A DNA stretch of 14,224 nucleotides, from assembly GCA_019058515.1 (NCBI GenBank), contig JAHPYY010000134.1, positions 1 to 14,224 of the forward strand, read 5' to 3'. Position numbers and translations under genes: made by a program. The DNA is from Promethearchaeota archaeon. GTDB lineage: Archaea; Asgardarchaeota; Lokiarchaeia; Sigynarchaeales; SOKP01. Every line of letters starts with the position of its first letter. Positions within the stretch are counted from its first letter, which is position 1. Of the stretch, positions 6,127 to 13,859 are shown in pieces. The notes under the pieces were generated by a model, which ran no database searches, was not told the DNA's origin, and worked only from the letters and a program-made list of their open reading frames with translations.

Positions 6127-6660
6127 ATGAGTGAAAAAGGTAAGGAACTAATCCAAATAATTAAATCGAGAAGAAGCATCAGAAATTTTGTATTTCAGAA
6201 GATAAATCAGGAAGTGATTGAGGACATTCTAGATTGCGGAAATTGGGCTCCAAGTGGAATGAATACCCAACCATGGAAAGTGTGCGTGGTGGAACACCCT
6301 ACAGTTAAACAATTAGTGGCAAATAATTCAAAATATGGGGGTATTATTAAAAGTGCATACTATAATATATGTATATTCTTAGATCTTGAACGTGGATACG
6401 ATCGCGTCAAAGATATTCAAGCAATAGGTGCATTTATCCAAAATATTTTATTAGCAATCCATTCATACGGTTTGGGTGGAGTGTGGATTGGAGAGGTTAT
6501 AGCAAAGAGTAGGGAGGTTGCTGAAGTGTTTAAGCTAGATCCTGAAAAGTTTGAGTTGATGGCTGTGATTGCCATAGGGGTAATTGATGATATCAAGGAA
6601 AATGAAGAACAAAAATCCCGAGAAAGACGTTTAACGGAGGAATTTGTGGATTGGTTTTGA
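6127..6660 (+). CDS. Nitroreductase-family FMN oxidoreductase
   Basis: A 177-residue protein of the nitroreductase superfamily, which are dimeric FMN enzymes reducing nitro compounds, quinones or flavins with NAD(P)H. FMN-phosphate contacts: Arg15-Arg16-Ser-Ile-Arg19 in KSRRSIRNF, and the APSGMNTQPW segment (about 41-50). Later segments: IGAFIQNILLAIHSYGLGGVWIGE (about 100-123) with the usual helix and flavin-facing GLGGVW loop, and the strand ELMAVIAIGVIDD near the C-terminus. Length is typical of the short archaeal members. It has its own promoter and a repeated operator, and a GGAGAG Shine-Dalgarno before ATG 6127, so it is probably transcribed separately from the upstream operon and tightly regulated. 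Physiological substrate cannot be told from the sequence. Confidence 0.92.
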   Translation: MSEKGKELIQIIKSRRSIRNFVFQKINQEVIEDILDCGNWAPSGMNTQPWKVCVVEHPTVKQLVANNSKYGGIIKSAYYNICIFLDLERGYDRVKDIQAIGAFIQNILLAIHSYGLGGVWIGEVIAKSREVAEVFKLDPEKFELMAVIAIGVIDDIKENEEQKSRERRLTEEFVDWF

Positions 6661-6715
6661 TTGTGTTAAGATAGAAAATAGTGGATCTAATTGTCAATAT
6701 TCATTTTTTCCATTC

Positions 6716-6724
6716 TATATAATA
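6716..6724 (+). promoter_or_regulatory. TATA-like box of the degenerate nitroreductase paralogue
   Basis: TATATAATA lies 35-43 bases before ATG 6759, so the promoter of this copy looks intact although the reading frame is broken. Confidence 0.4.
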
Positions 6725-6758
6725 ATATTTAAATTTCACTAATCTATTTCGTTATTAT

Positions 6759-7290
6759 ATGGAAATTCAAACGATAAAGGATAAATTCAAACTAGCTGAT
6801 TTTCTGGAATCTAAAAACAAGTAAAGAGCTTAATTTATAAGCGTCTTTACTCTGAGTTAATAAAAGAAATAGTAAAAACTACGCTTAATGGATTAATTGA
6901 TGACGAACTCCCTCTTAGTATCAATATAGTGATACATCCAACGGTAAAATCAATGCTTAAAGAGTCTACCGAACACCACCAAGTATTTATCGAAGACGCT
7001 TATGCGAATTTGATTTTATTATTAGATCTTGACAAAGCTGATATAAGTTCTAACGATATAATAAAAATCGGAGCGTTTTTCCAAAATTTAGCTTTAGTCG
7101 CTCACAACTACGGAATTGGTTTAATTTGGGTTGACGATGTAATTAACAACCAAGAGGAAATTTTGAATATTTTTAGATTCAGCTCTGAAAAATATCAACT
7201 ATTATGCATTACAGCAAGAGGCAATATTGGAAATTGGTTGAGAATGATAAAGCTGAAAAATCACTAGATGAAATTATTGAATTTTACTAA
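6759..7290 (+). pseudogene. Degenerate nitroreductase paralogue with two frameshifts
   Basis: A second nitroreductase-like gene in three frames. ATG 6759 opens 21 codons to a TAA at 6822. A second frame, open from 6815 to a TAG at 7265, carries most of the protein. A third frame near 7236-7290 restores the family C-terminus EKSLDEIIEFY and stops at TAA 7288. The middle frame aligns with the intact neighbour: HPTVKSML/HPTVKQLV, then AYANLILLLDLD/AYYNICIFLDLE, then IGAFFQNLALVAHNYGIGLIW/IGAFIQNILLAIHSYGLGGVW. The FMN-binding Arg cluster and the SGMNTQPW segment are not recognisable; the equivalent stretch reads DDELPLSIN. It therefore looks like a tandem duplicate that lost flavin binding and its frame. 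An intact GTG-start product from 6929 (112 residues) is possible but would be only a fragment. Assembly indels could explain the shifts but not the lost motifs. Confidence 0.75.
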
Positions 7291-7389
7291 TTAAAATTAT
7301 ATACAAAAACAAAATCTATTTACGGGGTAATAAATTTTAGGGGCTTAAGAATTGTCCATACATATCTAAATTCATTAAGATGATGTTAA

Positions 7390-8079
7390 TCATTTATTGT
7401 TCTTCATTTCCTTGAACTCCTTTGCAAAAAACTCTTTCCCATAATGTGAAAATAGTATCGACGCAGGGTTATGGGGGGATCTCCTATCTTTGGCGATGAG
7501 GGTAGAAACTGGAGCTTTGGAAAGTTGCGTGAAAGTAACATCGTGACCTACACACAAACCAACGATTAGGTTAAAATCTGTTTTTGCTTTATTTAATAAT
7601 AATGCTTGAGCCGCTGGATTGCATGTTATCCATCCAATCGTGTATCCCGTTTTTGAAAACATAGTATACTCTTCTGGGACATTAACACGAGTTTTCTTAA
7701 CTGAACCTGTTTTACAGCACACGCTAACTATTTCAAATCCGTATCTTTCTAAAATTTCCCCAACCTTTTTAGCCTCGTTTAGCAATCCAACGCAAAATGC
7801 CATGCCTATTCTCTTAAAACCCATTCCTTTAGCGTACTCTACCGTATCTTTTAACCTTGGCCAGTGTATGTACCCTTTTGCTTCTACTATAGATGCTACA
7901 CCTGTTGATTTTTTGACAAAATCATCATTGTCGTATAGTTTTTTTGCTTCCTTTTCAACTTCAGGATGGATTTTCATAGGACAATTATCTAATAATTTAC
8001 TAGATCGTCCTATAGTGCAATACTTTATCCCATCGCATTTGTGACAACTTGGAAGGCTTAAATCACGCTCATTTTTCAT
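7390..8079 (-). CDS. DUF1847 metal-binding protein
   Basis: A 229-residue protein of the DUF1847 (COG4887) family. The N-terminus has a Cys cluster: Cys12, Cys15, Cys21 and Cys33 (SCHKCDG, YCTIG, NCPM), suiting zinc or an iron-sulfur centre. The body has alternating helices and strands with more family Cys: FCVGLLNEAKK, VSVCCKTG, ITCNPAAQALLLN, then VGLCVGHDVTF and the KDRRSPHNPASILF segment near the end. All the hallmark blocks are present and full length. The biochemical role of the family is not established; members occur in anaerobes. The ATG at 8079 is followed immediately by the conserved Cys block, so the start is secure within a few codons. It stands alone, convergent with the broken nitroreductase and divergent from the MFS gene. 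Confidence 0.88.
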   Translation of the reverse strand: MKNERDLSLPSCHKCDGIKYCTIGRSSKLLDNCPMKIHPEVEKEAKKLYDNDDFVKKSTGVASIVEAKGYIHWPRLKDTVEYAKGMGFKRIGMAFCVGLLNEAKKVGEILERYGFEIVSVCCKTGSVKKTRVNVPEEYTMFSKTGYTIGWITCNPAAQALLLNKAKTDFNLIVGLCVGHDVTFTQLSKAPVSTLIAKDRRSPHNPASILFSHYGKEFFAKEFKEMKNNK

Positions 8080-8125
8080 AATTATGCAATCTTAACTTAA
8101 TATTAGATAAGTATGTATTAATCCC

Positions 8126-8143
8126 TCTAATATATATAATCTA
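8126..8143. promoter_or_regulatory. AT-rich core of the divergent DUF1847/MFS promoter region
   Basis: CCTCTAATATATATAATC is symmetric enough to serve as TATA on either strand. On the minus strand it is about 50-60 bases before the DUF1847 start. The MFS gene has a closer candidate of its own. Confidence 0.35.
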
Positions 8144-8182
8144 AGATCATTGCGTGGGAAAAACCATTTATTTTGTAGATTC

Positions 8183-8193
8183 TTTATTTAATA
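8183..8193 (+). promoter_or_regulatory. TATA-like box of the MFS transporter gene
   Basis: TTTATTTAATA lies 28-38 bases before ATG 8221. With the usual archaeal spacing of about 25 bases, transcription would begin near 8214, downstream of the possible TTG start at 8212. This favours ATG 8221 and an almost leaderless message. Confidence 0.4.
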
Positions 8194-8220
8194 AATTGCC
8201 TTGTTGTTAAATTGGAACCT

Positions 8221-9555
8221 ATGAATGATTCCAACCCATCTAAACAAAAAATTAGTAATGGCACTTTACCTCAAAGGTACACAAAGGATTTTAGTTCTAT
8301 AATAAGATTGGTGTCATTCAATAGCGTAGGATTCTTTTTTCTAGACTTCATGATTCCTTATTTCGCAAGTCAACAATTAATAGCTAGTGGGTTAGAGATT
8401 GGATTAATTTTTTCCGTTCAAGTAGTGGGATTTCTCCTAAGTTCCACATTTACAGGATTTATTACTGATAGAATTAAATCTAAGAAAAGTTTAGTTATTC
8501 TTGGATCTTTTGGCCGTGGAACCGCGTATTTTTTAATTTATATTGCGATACTTTTTGAATCACTTATAGGATTAGGAACAGGAACCTTTACCCTTGGATT
8601 CTTTGCTGGATTTTTCTGGATACCCTTCGATAGCCTTATATCACAAAAATCCCATAAAAATAACCGTTCTAACGCCTTTGGACGAGTGAATTCCGCAATG
8701 GGTAGAGGAATGTTGTTAGGTTCGATATTGGGATTTAGCATATTTGGCTTTACAATTAATGAAATTCCCGAATCTTCGTTTATTATTTACATTTCGATTT
8801 TAATCTACGGTATCTCCAATTATTACGCAGCTATACAATATTACAGAAAAATTGACGAAAATTTAATAATAATAAGTAAAGAATCAAGTGAAAATAATGT
8901 TCCTGAAGAAATTTCAGACGATATTAAACCAAAATTGATTGTATCCAAATTGTTAATAATTGGTATGTCGTTCTTCTTTATAACAATACTTTTAAGTAGT
9001 ATAAATGGTTCGTTAGCAAAACCGTTTCTGAACATTTATATAATTGAAGTCATTGAAAGCGATCCTAGTATTGCTGTTCTTGCGTACATTCCAAGCGGAA
9101 TAGTAGCGATGTTACTTTCTGCAAAAATAGGAAAACTTGTTGATAAGTTACATCCTGCTTTAGGAATCTCGACTATGAGCATTATTGGAGCTTTAGTCAC
9201 ATTTTTGCTTATTAATTCTTATAACATATGGATTTTTGCAATTCTTCTTATTTTTGATACATTAATAGTAACTACGGCAGGATTAATCCTGCAAAACTTG
9301 CTTAGTAGAATTTCCTTAAGTCATAGGGGGAAAATTTTCGGGCTAAATAGGTTTTTTTCGAATCTGGGATTTCTTGTAGGTCCAATTTTAGGAGGGCTTG
9401 CATGGGATAATCTTGGATTTGCAGCACCTTTTATGATATCTATTATTGTGGAACTGTTATTGATCCCTTTCTATTGGGTAGCCTTTTATTTAATCAAACC
9501 TCATTTATCAGAATCTTATGAACAAGATATTGAAATAATTGCGGATGTAATATAA
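8221..9555 (+). CDS. MFS transporter, 12 transmembrane helices
   Basis: A 444-residue major facilitator superfamily membrane protein. After a hydrophilic N-terminus of about 25 residues there are two bundles of about six hydrophobic helices (about 27-207 and 243-430), separated by a charged cytoplasmic loop at about 208-242. The TM2-TM3 loop has motif A in the form GFITDRIKSKKS (79-90). GRVNSAMGRGMLLGS (154-168) and, in the second half, LSHRGKIFGLNRFFSNLGFLVG are typical MFS turn and helix segments. The second half also carries a motif A-like KIGKLVDKLH loop. The transported compound cannot be read from the sequence. The TTG at 8212 would add three residues; ATG 8221 fits the promoter better. 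It is divergent from DUF1847 and convergent with the PAP2 gene, so it is likely a single-gene unit. Confidence 0.88.
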   Translation: MNDSNPSKQKISNGTLPQRYTKDFSSIIRLVSFNSVGFFFLDFMIPYFASQQLIASGLEIGLIFSVQVVGFLLSSTFTGFITDRIKSKKSLVILGSFGRGTAYFLIYIAILFESLIGLGTGTFTLGFFAGFFWIPFDSLISQKSHKNNRSNAFGRVNSAMGRGMLLGSILGFSIFGFTINEIPESSFIIYISILIYGISNYYAAIQYYRKIDENLIIISKESSENNVPEEISDDIKPKLIVSKLLIIGMSFFFITILLSSINGSLAKPFLNIYIIEVIESDPSIAVLAYIPSGIVAMLLSAKIGKLVDKLHPALGISTMSIIGALVTFLLINSYNIWIFAILLIFDTLIVTTAGLILQNLLSRISLSHRGKIFGLNRFFSNLGFLVGPILGGLAWDNLGFAAPFMISIIVELLLIPFYWVAFYLIKPHLSESYEQDIEIIADVI

Positions 9556-9623
9556 CTTCATTTTTCCAATATAGCCTAATCTATCATTTATTTTAAAGCG
9601 ATCGCAGTTCTTATTGCCAATAT

Positions 9624-10271
9624 TTAAGGTTTGATGTTTGTATAATAAAACGGATTAAGTGCACTTAATATATTCCCTAACCAGTAATAAAACTCAATCC
9701 AGAAAATATGCGTGAGTCCTAAAAACAGAAACGCAAATAGAAATGCAAAAAAGAAGCCAGCAATAACGTCAGTCGGATAATGAGCCCCAAGGATTAATCT
9801 TGTCATCGCCATTACTACATCTAACAGGAGAAACACGAAAAATATTATCCAGAAATGCTCTCGAAAATAAAACGCAAAAACTATGCCAAAGAATAGAAAA
9901 AAGGTAACGTGACCTGAAGGAAAAGACTTATGTTCCTGGGTTAGCGCATCGTGCCTTTGCACTCCTTCTAATTTCATGTAAGGACGATTTCTTTTTACTA
10001 AAACATATCTCACTAACAAATAAAGGATAAGGGATTGATCAAAACCTGCGGTGAATAATATGAATAAGTAATAATCAGAGGATACATATCCGTAAACTCC
10101 TAATGAAAGCCAGACTAACCCCCAAAAGTACATATTCCCAAAAAAACTAAATACCTTTGCGAATAATATACTCCTTTTAGAAAACTTCGATTTGTAGATT
10201 TTATTAAACTGTTTAGTATCCCAATCCTCAACCTTAACGATTAAATCCTTAAAAACCGCTTCAACTGTCAT
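9624..10271 (-). CDS. PAP2-family membrane phosphatase
   Basis: A 215-residue integral membrane protein of the type 2 phosphatidic acid phosphatase family, which dephosphorylates lipid phosphates or pyrophosphates at the membrane surface. Motif C1 is VLVKRNRP (90-97), with the spacing to the upstream basic residue off by one. C2 is SFPSGH (116-121) with the catalytic-site His121. C3 is TRLILGAHYPTD (157-168), with Arg158, nucleophilic His164 and Asp168; Thr replaces the more usual Ser before Arg. About six membrane segments frame the motifs: roughly 36-60, 67-90, 122-136, 140-156, 168-188 and 190-205. A role in isoprenoid pyrophosphate or lipid recycling is plausible for archaea but not shown. 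It has no close operon partner. Confidence 0.9.
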   Translation of the reverse strand: MTVEAVFKDLIVKVEDWDTKQFNKIYKSKFSKRSILFAKVFSFFGNMYFWGLVWLSLGVYGYVSSDYYLFILFTAGFDQSLILYLLVRYVLVKRNRPYMKLEGVQRHDALTQEHKSFPSGHVTFFLFFGIVFAFYFREHFWIIFFVFLLLDVVMAMTRLILGAHYPTDVIAGFFFAFLFAFLFLGLTHIFWIEFYYWLGNILSALNPFYYTNIKP

Positions 10272-10332
10272 TAAAATTGAATTTAGTAAATTAGAATTGT
10301 CTAATAATGTGTAAGGAAACCATATTAAATTC

Positions 10333-10345
10333 TTTATTTATAATT
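10333..10345 (-). promoter_or_regulatory. TATA-like promoter element of the PAP2 gene
   Basis: On the minus strand the sequence reads AATTATAAATAAA, about 62-74 bases before the PAP2 start. It lies in the 216-base divergent gap 10272-10487, which otherwise shows only AT-rich sequence. Confidence 0.35.
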
Positions 10346-10436
10346 TTTCCTATTTATAATCTTGTTAATCGTGGCTGAAGTAATCCAATTTAATTATCTG
10401 ATTAGTTACTTAGATTTATTTTGGACCAATATTAAT

Positions 10437-10447
10437 CTTAAATATAA
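10437..10447 (+). promoter_or_regulatory. TATA-like promoter element of the GHMP kinase gene
   Basis: CTTAAATATAA lies 41-51 bases before ATG 10488. A purine-rich stretch, AGGATAAGAAGAG, at about 10469-10481 sits between it and the start and may act as a weak ribosome site. Confidence 0.45.
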
Positions 10448-10487
10448 TCAAATTGATGAGCTCAATTAGGATAAGAAGAGTTACAAC

Positions 10488-12068
10488 ATGGTTTTAGCAT
10501 CAGATTGGGTTAATGCCTTTACAAATCTCGAAATAGGCTTGTCTTTATTAAGAAAAGATTACGGTGATGGGTATTCTCAAATTGAAAGTAAACGGAAAAT
10601 CATTTTAGAACTGCTTAACCTTCACATTCAGAAATTTGGAAACGAAGATATAATAATTGTTCGTGTCCCTGGTCGGATTAACTTAATGGGGAGGCATATT
10701 GATCATCAGGGTGGACATGTTAACTTAATAGCTATTGATAAAGAGATTTTTATAACAGCGTCCAAACGTTCAGATTTTTCAATAAAAGCTTTTAACACCC
10801 AACATGCTAGATTTCCTTCAGTTTCAATAGATTTTAAAAATATAGGAATAAATTTAAATGCAAATTGGGTAGATCTCGTAAATGATACGGATTTGTTACA
10901 TAGATTAAGGTCCCCAAATGGGCATTGGGAGAATTATATAAAATCTACTTTCTATAGATTGCAGCATATAAAGGGAAAACCTATATTTGGGGCGAATATA
11001 TGCGTATCTGGTACAATTCCGATTGCAGCAGGTGTGAGTAGTTCGTCGGCTTTAACCGTAGGTATGTTTTTAGTAATGATGCATTTAAATGGTTATAACT
11101 TTGACTCTCAGAAAATAATCGAATTTTCGGGAGAAGCTGAATGGTTTTCCGGAACGCGGGGAGGTATCAGCGATCAAACTGCTATTATTTTAGGAAAAAT
11201 GAACAAGATTATGCACGCGAAGTTTTTCACTCTCGAAATTATTGAATACATACCCTTCCCTAAGCCACTCGAAATTCTCCTTTGTAATACGAAAATTAAA
11301 GCTGATAAATCAGGAGAAAAAAAAGATCTTTTCAATGAAAAAGTCTTAGTATATGATATCGGTTTTAAACTCTTCTTAAAAACATTCCCTCAGTTTTCTG
11401 ATAAATTGAATCGTTTAAGAGACATAAATCCTTCTAATCTTGGAATATCTTCAATTTCCCTTATGACAAAGCTATTCAAAATACCTGAATATGTCAATAT
11501 TGAAAATGTGGATAAAACTATGAACAGTTTAATTGAAAATGAAATGAAGAAATTCGAGTTCAAAGATGCCCCTAAATTTATCCCAATAAGAAAAGTTCTA
11601 GCATATGGTATTACCGAGTGTGAAAGGAGTAAGCGATTTATTGAAGCTATTAAGAGTACTGATTTATATAAATTAGGAAAACTACTGAATGCTTCTCACG
11701 ATGGAGATAGAGTTGTTGATTATTCTAACCTATCAAATCCAACTTCTTATGACAATGAATTAACCGACACAAAAATTCACACTTACATCGAAAATAAGCG
11801 AATTTTACCCGAAATTTCTGGAGGTTATGGGTGTAGCATTCCTGAAATAGATTTTTTAATCGATTTATCTAAGACGATTAATGGTGTAGTTGGAGCACAA
11901 CTATCTGGGGCAGGTTTAGGAGGTAGCTGTATGATTTTTGTGCAAAAAAGATTATCTTTGGAGATAAAACAAGAACTAAAGAAAGATTATTACAAACACT
12001 TCAATAAGCACTGCGAAATTCTTCCAATTAGCGCAGTAAACGGTTCGCGTGTATATATTGACCTTTAG
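10488..12068 (+). CDS. Galactokinase-like GHMP sugar kinase, enlarged
   Basis: A 526-residue GHMP-family kinase, clearly galactokinase-type but longer than the usual 350-400. The sugar-binding block is VPGRINLMGRHIDHQGG (60-76). The ATP-binding motif is GTIPIAAGVSSSSAL (175-189). The catalytic Asp is Asp229 in GGISDQ. The C-terminal motif 3 is AQLSGAGLGGS (470-480), preceded by GGYGCSIPEID (445-455), a galactokinase signature. Extra length comes from about 55 N-terminal residues before the first motif and an insertion before GGYGCS, after the ASHDGDR segment. In galactokinases the first block reads GEHTDY; here Arg69 replaces the sugar-binding Glu while His70 and Asp72 remain. The enzyme should phosphorylate a sugar at C1 with ATP, but the sugar may not be galactose. 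The neighbours offer no pathway context. Confidence 0.9.
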   Translation: MVLASDWVNAFTNLEIGLSLLRKDYGDGYSQIESKRKIILELLNLHIQKFGNEDIIIVRVPGRINLMGRHIDHQGGHVNLIAIDKEIFITASKRSDFSIKAFNTQHARFPSVSIDFKNIGINLNANWVDLVNDTDLLHRLRSPNGHWENYIKSTFYRLQHIKGKPIFGANICVSGTIPIAAGVSSSSALTVGMFLVMMHLNGYNFDSQKIIEFSGEAEWFSGTRGGISDQTAIILGKMNKIMHAKFFTLEIIEYIPFPKPLEILLCNTKIKADKSGEKKDLFNEKVLVYDIGFKLFLKTFPQFSDKLNRLRDINPSNLGISSISLMTKLFKIPEYVNIENVDKTMNSLIENEMKKFEFKDAPKFIPIRKVLAYGITECERSKRFIEAIKSTDLYKLGKLLNASHDGDRVVDYSNLSNPTSYDNELTDTKIHTYIENKRILPEISGGYGCSIPEIDFLIDLSKTINGVVGAQLSGAGLGGSCMIFVQKRLSLEIKQELKKDYYKHFNKHCEILPISAVNGSRVYIDL

Positions 12069-12089
12069 TATCCCTTATCCATCGAAATG

Positions 12090-12103
12090 AAAGTTATATA
12101 TAT
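12090..12103 (+). promoter_or_regulatory. BRE/TATA promoter of the MTH938-domain gene
   Basis: AAAGTTATATATAT with a GAAA-like BRE before it lies 43-56 bases upstream of ATG 12146. It is one of the clearest archaeal core promoters in the window. Confidence 0.5.
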
Positions 12104-12145
12104 GAATTTATCTACAATAAAATTAGGAAATATTAGTAGAATCCA

Positions 12146-12520
12146 ATGAAATTTAATAGTACACGGTTTGGTTCAATTACCATCGAAGGAGTAAAATGTA
12201 AATACGATATCTACTACCTGCCAGATGGGAAAATTGAGAAAAGAAATAAGTCGAAATCGAACAGAATTTCAGGTCATAAGGAATTAGCCAGACTCGAGTT
12301 AGAACACATTCTAAAATCTGATCCGAAAATATTGTTAATTGGTATGGGTCAATCAGGAGTATTGCCGATGAGTCAATCCACGATAGATTGGTTAGATGCT
12401 TACTTAAATTCGAATAATGTAGAATTATATCAAAAAACCACCCCAGAACTGCTGGGAATTGCGAACAATTTAATTAGTCAAGGGAAGAAATTTGCGGGAA
12501 TTTTCCACACCACTTGTTAA
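12146..12520 (+). CDS. MTH938/DUF498-domain protein
   Basis: A 124-residue single-domain protein of the MTH938 (DUF498, AAMDC/NDUFAF3-like) family. In order: FGSITIEGVKCKYDIYYLPDGK (8-29), a basic turn, HKELARLELEHILKSDPKILLIGMGQSGVL (44-73) with the conserved strand and GxGQSG turn, then the VELYQKTTPELLGIANNLISQGKKFAGIFHTTC end. The family fold is a small alpha/beta domain. Its archaeal role is unknown; in eukaryotes NDUFAF3 helps assemble respiratory complex I. Closing the protein on HTTC just after AGIFH is normal for the family, so it is full length. It is monocistronic with its own strong promoter and unrelated neighbours. Confidence 0.88.
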   Translation: MKFNSTRFGSITIEGVKCKYDIYYLPDGKIEKRNKSKSNRISGHKELARLELEHILKSDPKILLIGMGQSGVLPMSQSTIDWLDAYLNSNNVELYQKTTPELLGIANNLISQGKKFAGIFHTTC

Positions 12521-12590
12521 TTGTGTGTATGTACCAAAACGCTCAAAAAAATAACTTCTCAATTTTGTTCGATAAGTTAAAATATTAGGA

Positions 12591-12598
12591 TTTATATA
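12591..12598 (+). promoter_or_regulatory. TATA box upstream of the roadblock-like protein gene
   Basis: TTTATATA at 12591-12598 predicts a transcription start near 12618-12625. This leaves a leader of about 55-60 bases before ATG 12680, and an almost leaderless start for a 22-codon upstream ORF at 12628. Confidence 0.45.
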
Positions 12599-12627
12599 GA
12601 AAATATTAGAGTCAAAGTACTCGCATA

Positions 12628-12696
12628 ATGTCGTTTCATCTTAGTGATATATGGAGAACTCCAAAAGAGATTAGTGTAAATGACAATTCAAAATAA
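12628..12696 (+). other. Possible upstream ORF (22 codons) overlapping the next start
   Basis: ATG 12628 to TAA 12694 encodes 22 residues (MSFHLSDIWRTPKEISVNDN...). It starts a few bases after the predicted transcription start and overlaps the first codons of the next gene in another frame. It could be a regulatory leader peptide or simply chance. No family was recognised. Confidence 0.25.
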
Positions 12697-13606
12697 TTCT
12701 ATCAAAAAAGACGTGTTTCGGACGATCAAAATAATATGTCCAAACTGCAAAAAAAGTAAAAGTATTAATCTGCCTCTTCAAATGATTCACCAATCAGATG
12801 GGATAGTCACCGTTTCAATTCCATCCGGTCTCGTGTGTGATCATCCTTTTCAAGTGTTCGTGGATAAGAATGGTTCTGTGAGAGGATATCAATCTATAGA
12901 CATCGATTTTGGGAAGATTGAATATTTTGAGGCGAACCACGACAAAAGTAGAATAATAACCTACGCGTTATCCAATTTATTTAAGGAAATCATTCATTTA
13001 ATTCGATTAAAATCTAAAGAAAAGAAAATTCTAGGGGGTGCAATCTTCACTCACGATGGTTACATCATTTACTCTTCTCTTTCAGATAATGTATTTTATT
13101 CAATCTCGAAGGAATTAGAATTTAGAAATTCTAATGATTTACTAAACTTTAGAAGGCAAGCCATTCTTTTAAATAAATTTGAAAAGGTCTATGTAAATTT
13201 GTTGGAGTTACAAAACTCACAACTCGCTATTGTATTTCAAATTTCCGCAGACATCGATTCAAGGATGGCAGATTTCATCCAGAACAACCTTGTCAACAAT
13301 ATAATCGCTATCAATTTTAAAGTTGATGGAAAAGTCATCCATACCGGTAATTACTGGATTTATTCCACTGTGAAAAAGCAAGATCTTACAAGCGAAAGCG
13401 AAGAAATTGAAATCAACGGCATTAAAGTCGCAAAAAATGTGATACAAAACTTCGATTTCATTGAAGCTGTAGGTAAACACCACGAATACGCTGGGAAGAT
13501 ATACTTTACGGACAGATATGTGCAACTAATGCGAGGATTAGCCAACACTATGGCGAACGCATATAAATTTATGTCTAAACTGAATAAAAAACCAGACGGA
13601 TATTGA
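12680..13606 (+). CDS. Zn-binding N-terminus plus roadblock/longin-like domain protein
   Basis: A 308-residue protein of three parts. Residues about 17-75 have IICPNCKKSKS with Cys20 and Cys23, then GLVCDHPFQVFVDKNGSVRGYQ with Cys53 and His55, a likely zinc site. This block resembles a recurring Asgard archaeal domain known to me only by appearance. Residues about 90-212 look like a roadblock/longin-like sensor fold: KKILGGAIFTHDGYIIYSS (116-133), a helix, EKVYVNLLELQNSQLAIVF (168-186) and a helix to 208. Such domains in Asgards partner with small Ras-like GTPases. Residues 213-308 form a third region without a recognised family. No membrane segment or signal peptide is seen. The start is followed by the conserved Cys block within 20 residues. 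GTPase-related signalling is inference; no GTPase is in the window. Confidence 0.6.
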   Translation: MTIQNNSIKKDVFRTIKIICPNCKKSKSINLPLQMIHQSDGIVTVSIPSGLVCDHPFQVFVDKNGSVRGYQSIDIDFGKIEYFEANHDKSRIITYALSNLFKEIIHLIRLKSKEKKILGGAIFTHDGYIIYSSLSDNVFYSISKELEFRNSNDLLNFRRQAILLNKFEKVYVNLLELQNSQLAIVFQISADIDSRMADFIQNNLVNNIIAINFKVDGKVIHTGNYWIYSTVKKQDLTSESEEIEINGIKVAKNVIQNFDFIEAVGKHHEYAGKIYFTDRYVQLMRGLANTMANAYKFMSKLNKKPDGY

Positions 13607-13630
13607 CTTCTTTTTATTAAAAAATAAGTC
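13605..13630 (+). terminator. Hairpin with T tract after the roadblock-like gene
   Basis: GACTT-C-TTTTT pairs with AAAAA-T-AAGTC across a short loop, an 11-base stem with one mismatch. It begins inside the stop codon at 13604 and includes a T run. It may act as a terminator in either direction or be chance AT symmetry. Confidence 0.4.
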
Positions 13631-13643
13631 TGAATAGTTTAAA

Positions 13644-13853
13644 ATGGCAAGATTAGGCCCTGAAGTCCTAGAAAGCGACGAAGAAATGGATTTAATGGAA
13701 ATTTACTTGAATGCGCGCGGCTTGGACTATATGGACATTCTTGACGACGAACGGATTCTAACTAAGGAAACCTTCCAAAATGCATTGAAGATGATACTTC
13801 AAATGCATAAGAATCGCTCCTTTAGCCGAATGTCGTACTTCGTAGTGGGGTAA
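13644..13853 (+). CDS. Small acidic hypothetical protein
   Basis: A 69-residue ORF, ATG 13644 to TAA 13851. The first half is acidic (residues 7-38 are rich in Glu and Asp, with MEIYLNARGLDYMDILDDER), and the second half is a helical basic stretch ending SFSRMSYFVVG. No family was recognised. The bases here are richer in G and C than the neighbours, and the codons read as coding. The frame continues open beyond the TAA, so this may be the first piece of a longer interrupted gene. An oligo-T run, T7 at 13855-13861, directly follows the stop. Confidence 0.5.
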   Translation: MARLGPEVLESDEEMDLMEIYLNARGLDYMDILDDERILTKETFQNALKMILQMHKNRSFSRMSYFVVG

Positions 13854-13859
13854 CTTTTT

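Noticed and set aside
8538..9035. Minus-strand ORFs opposite the MFS gene, and others at 2900-3109, 3992-4483 and 13259-13548
   Set aside because: All are antisense shadows of clear genes, without start signals or family motifs.
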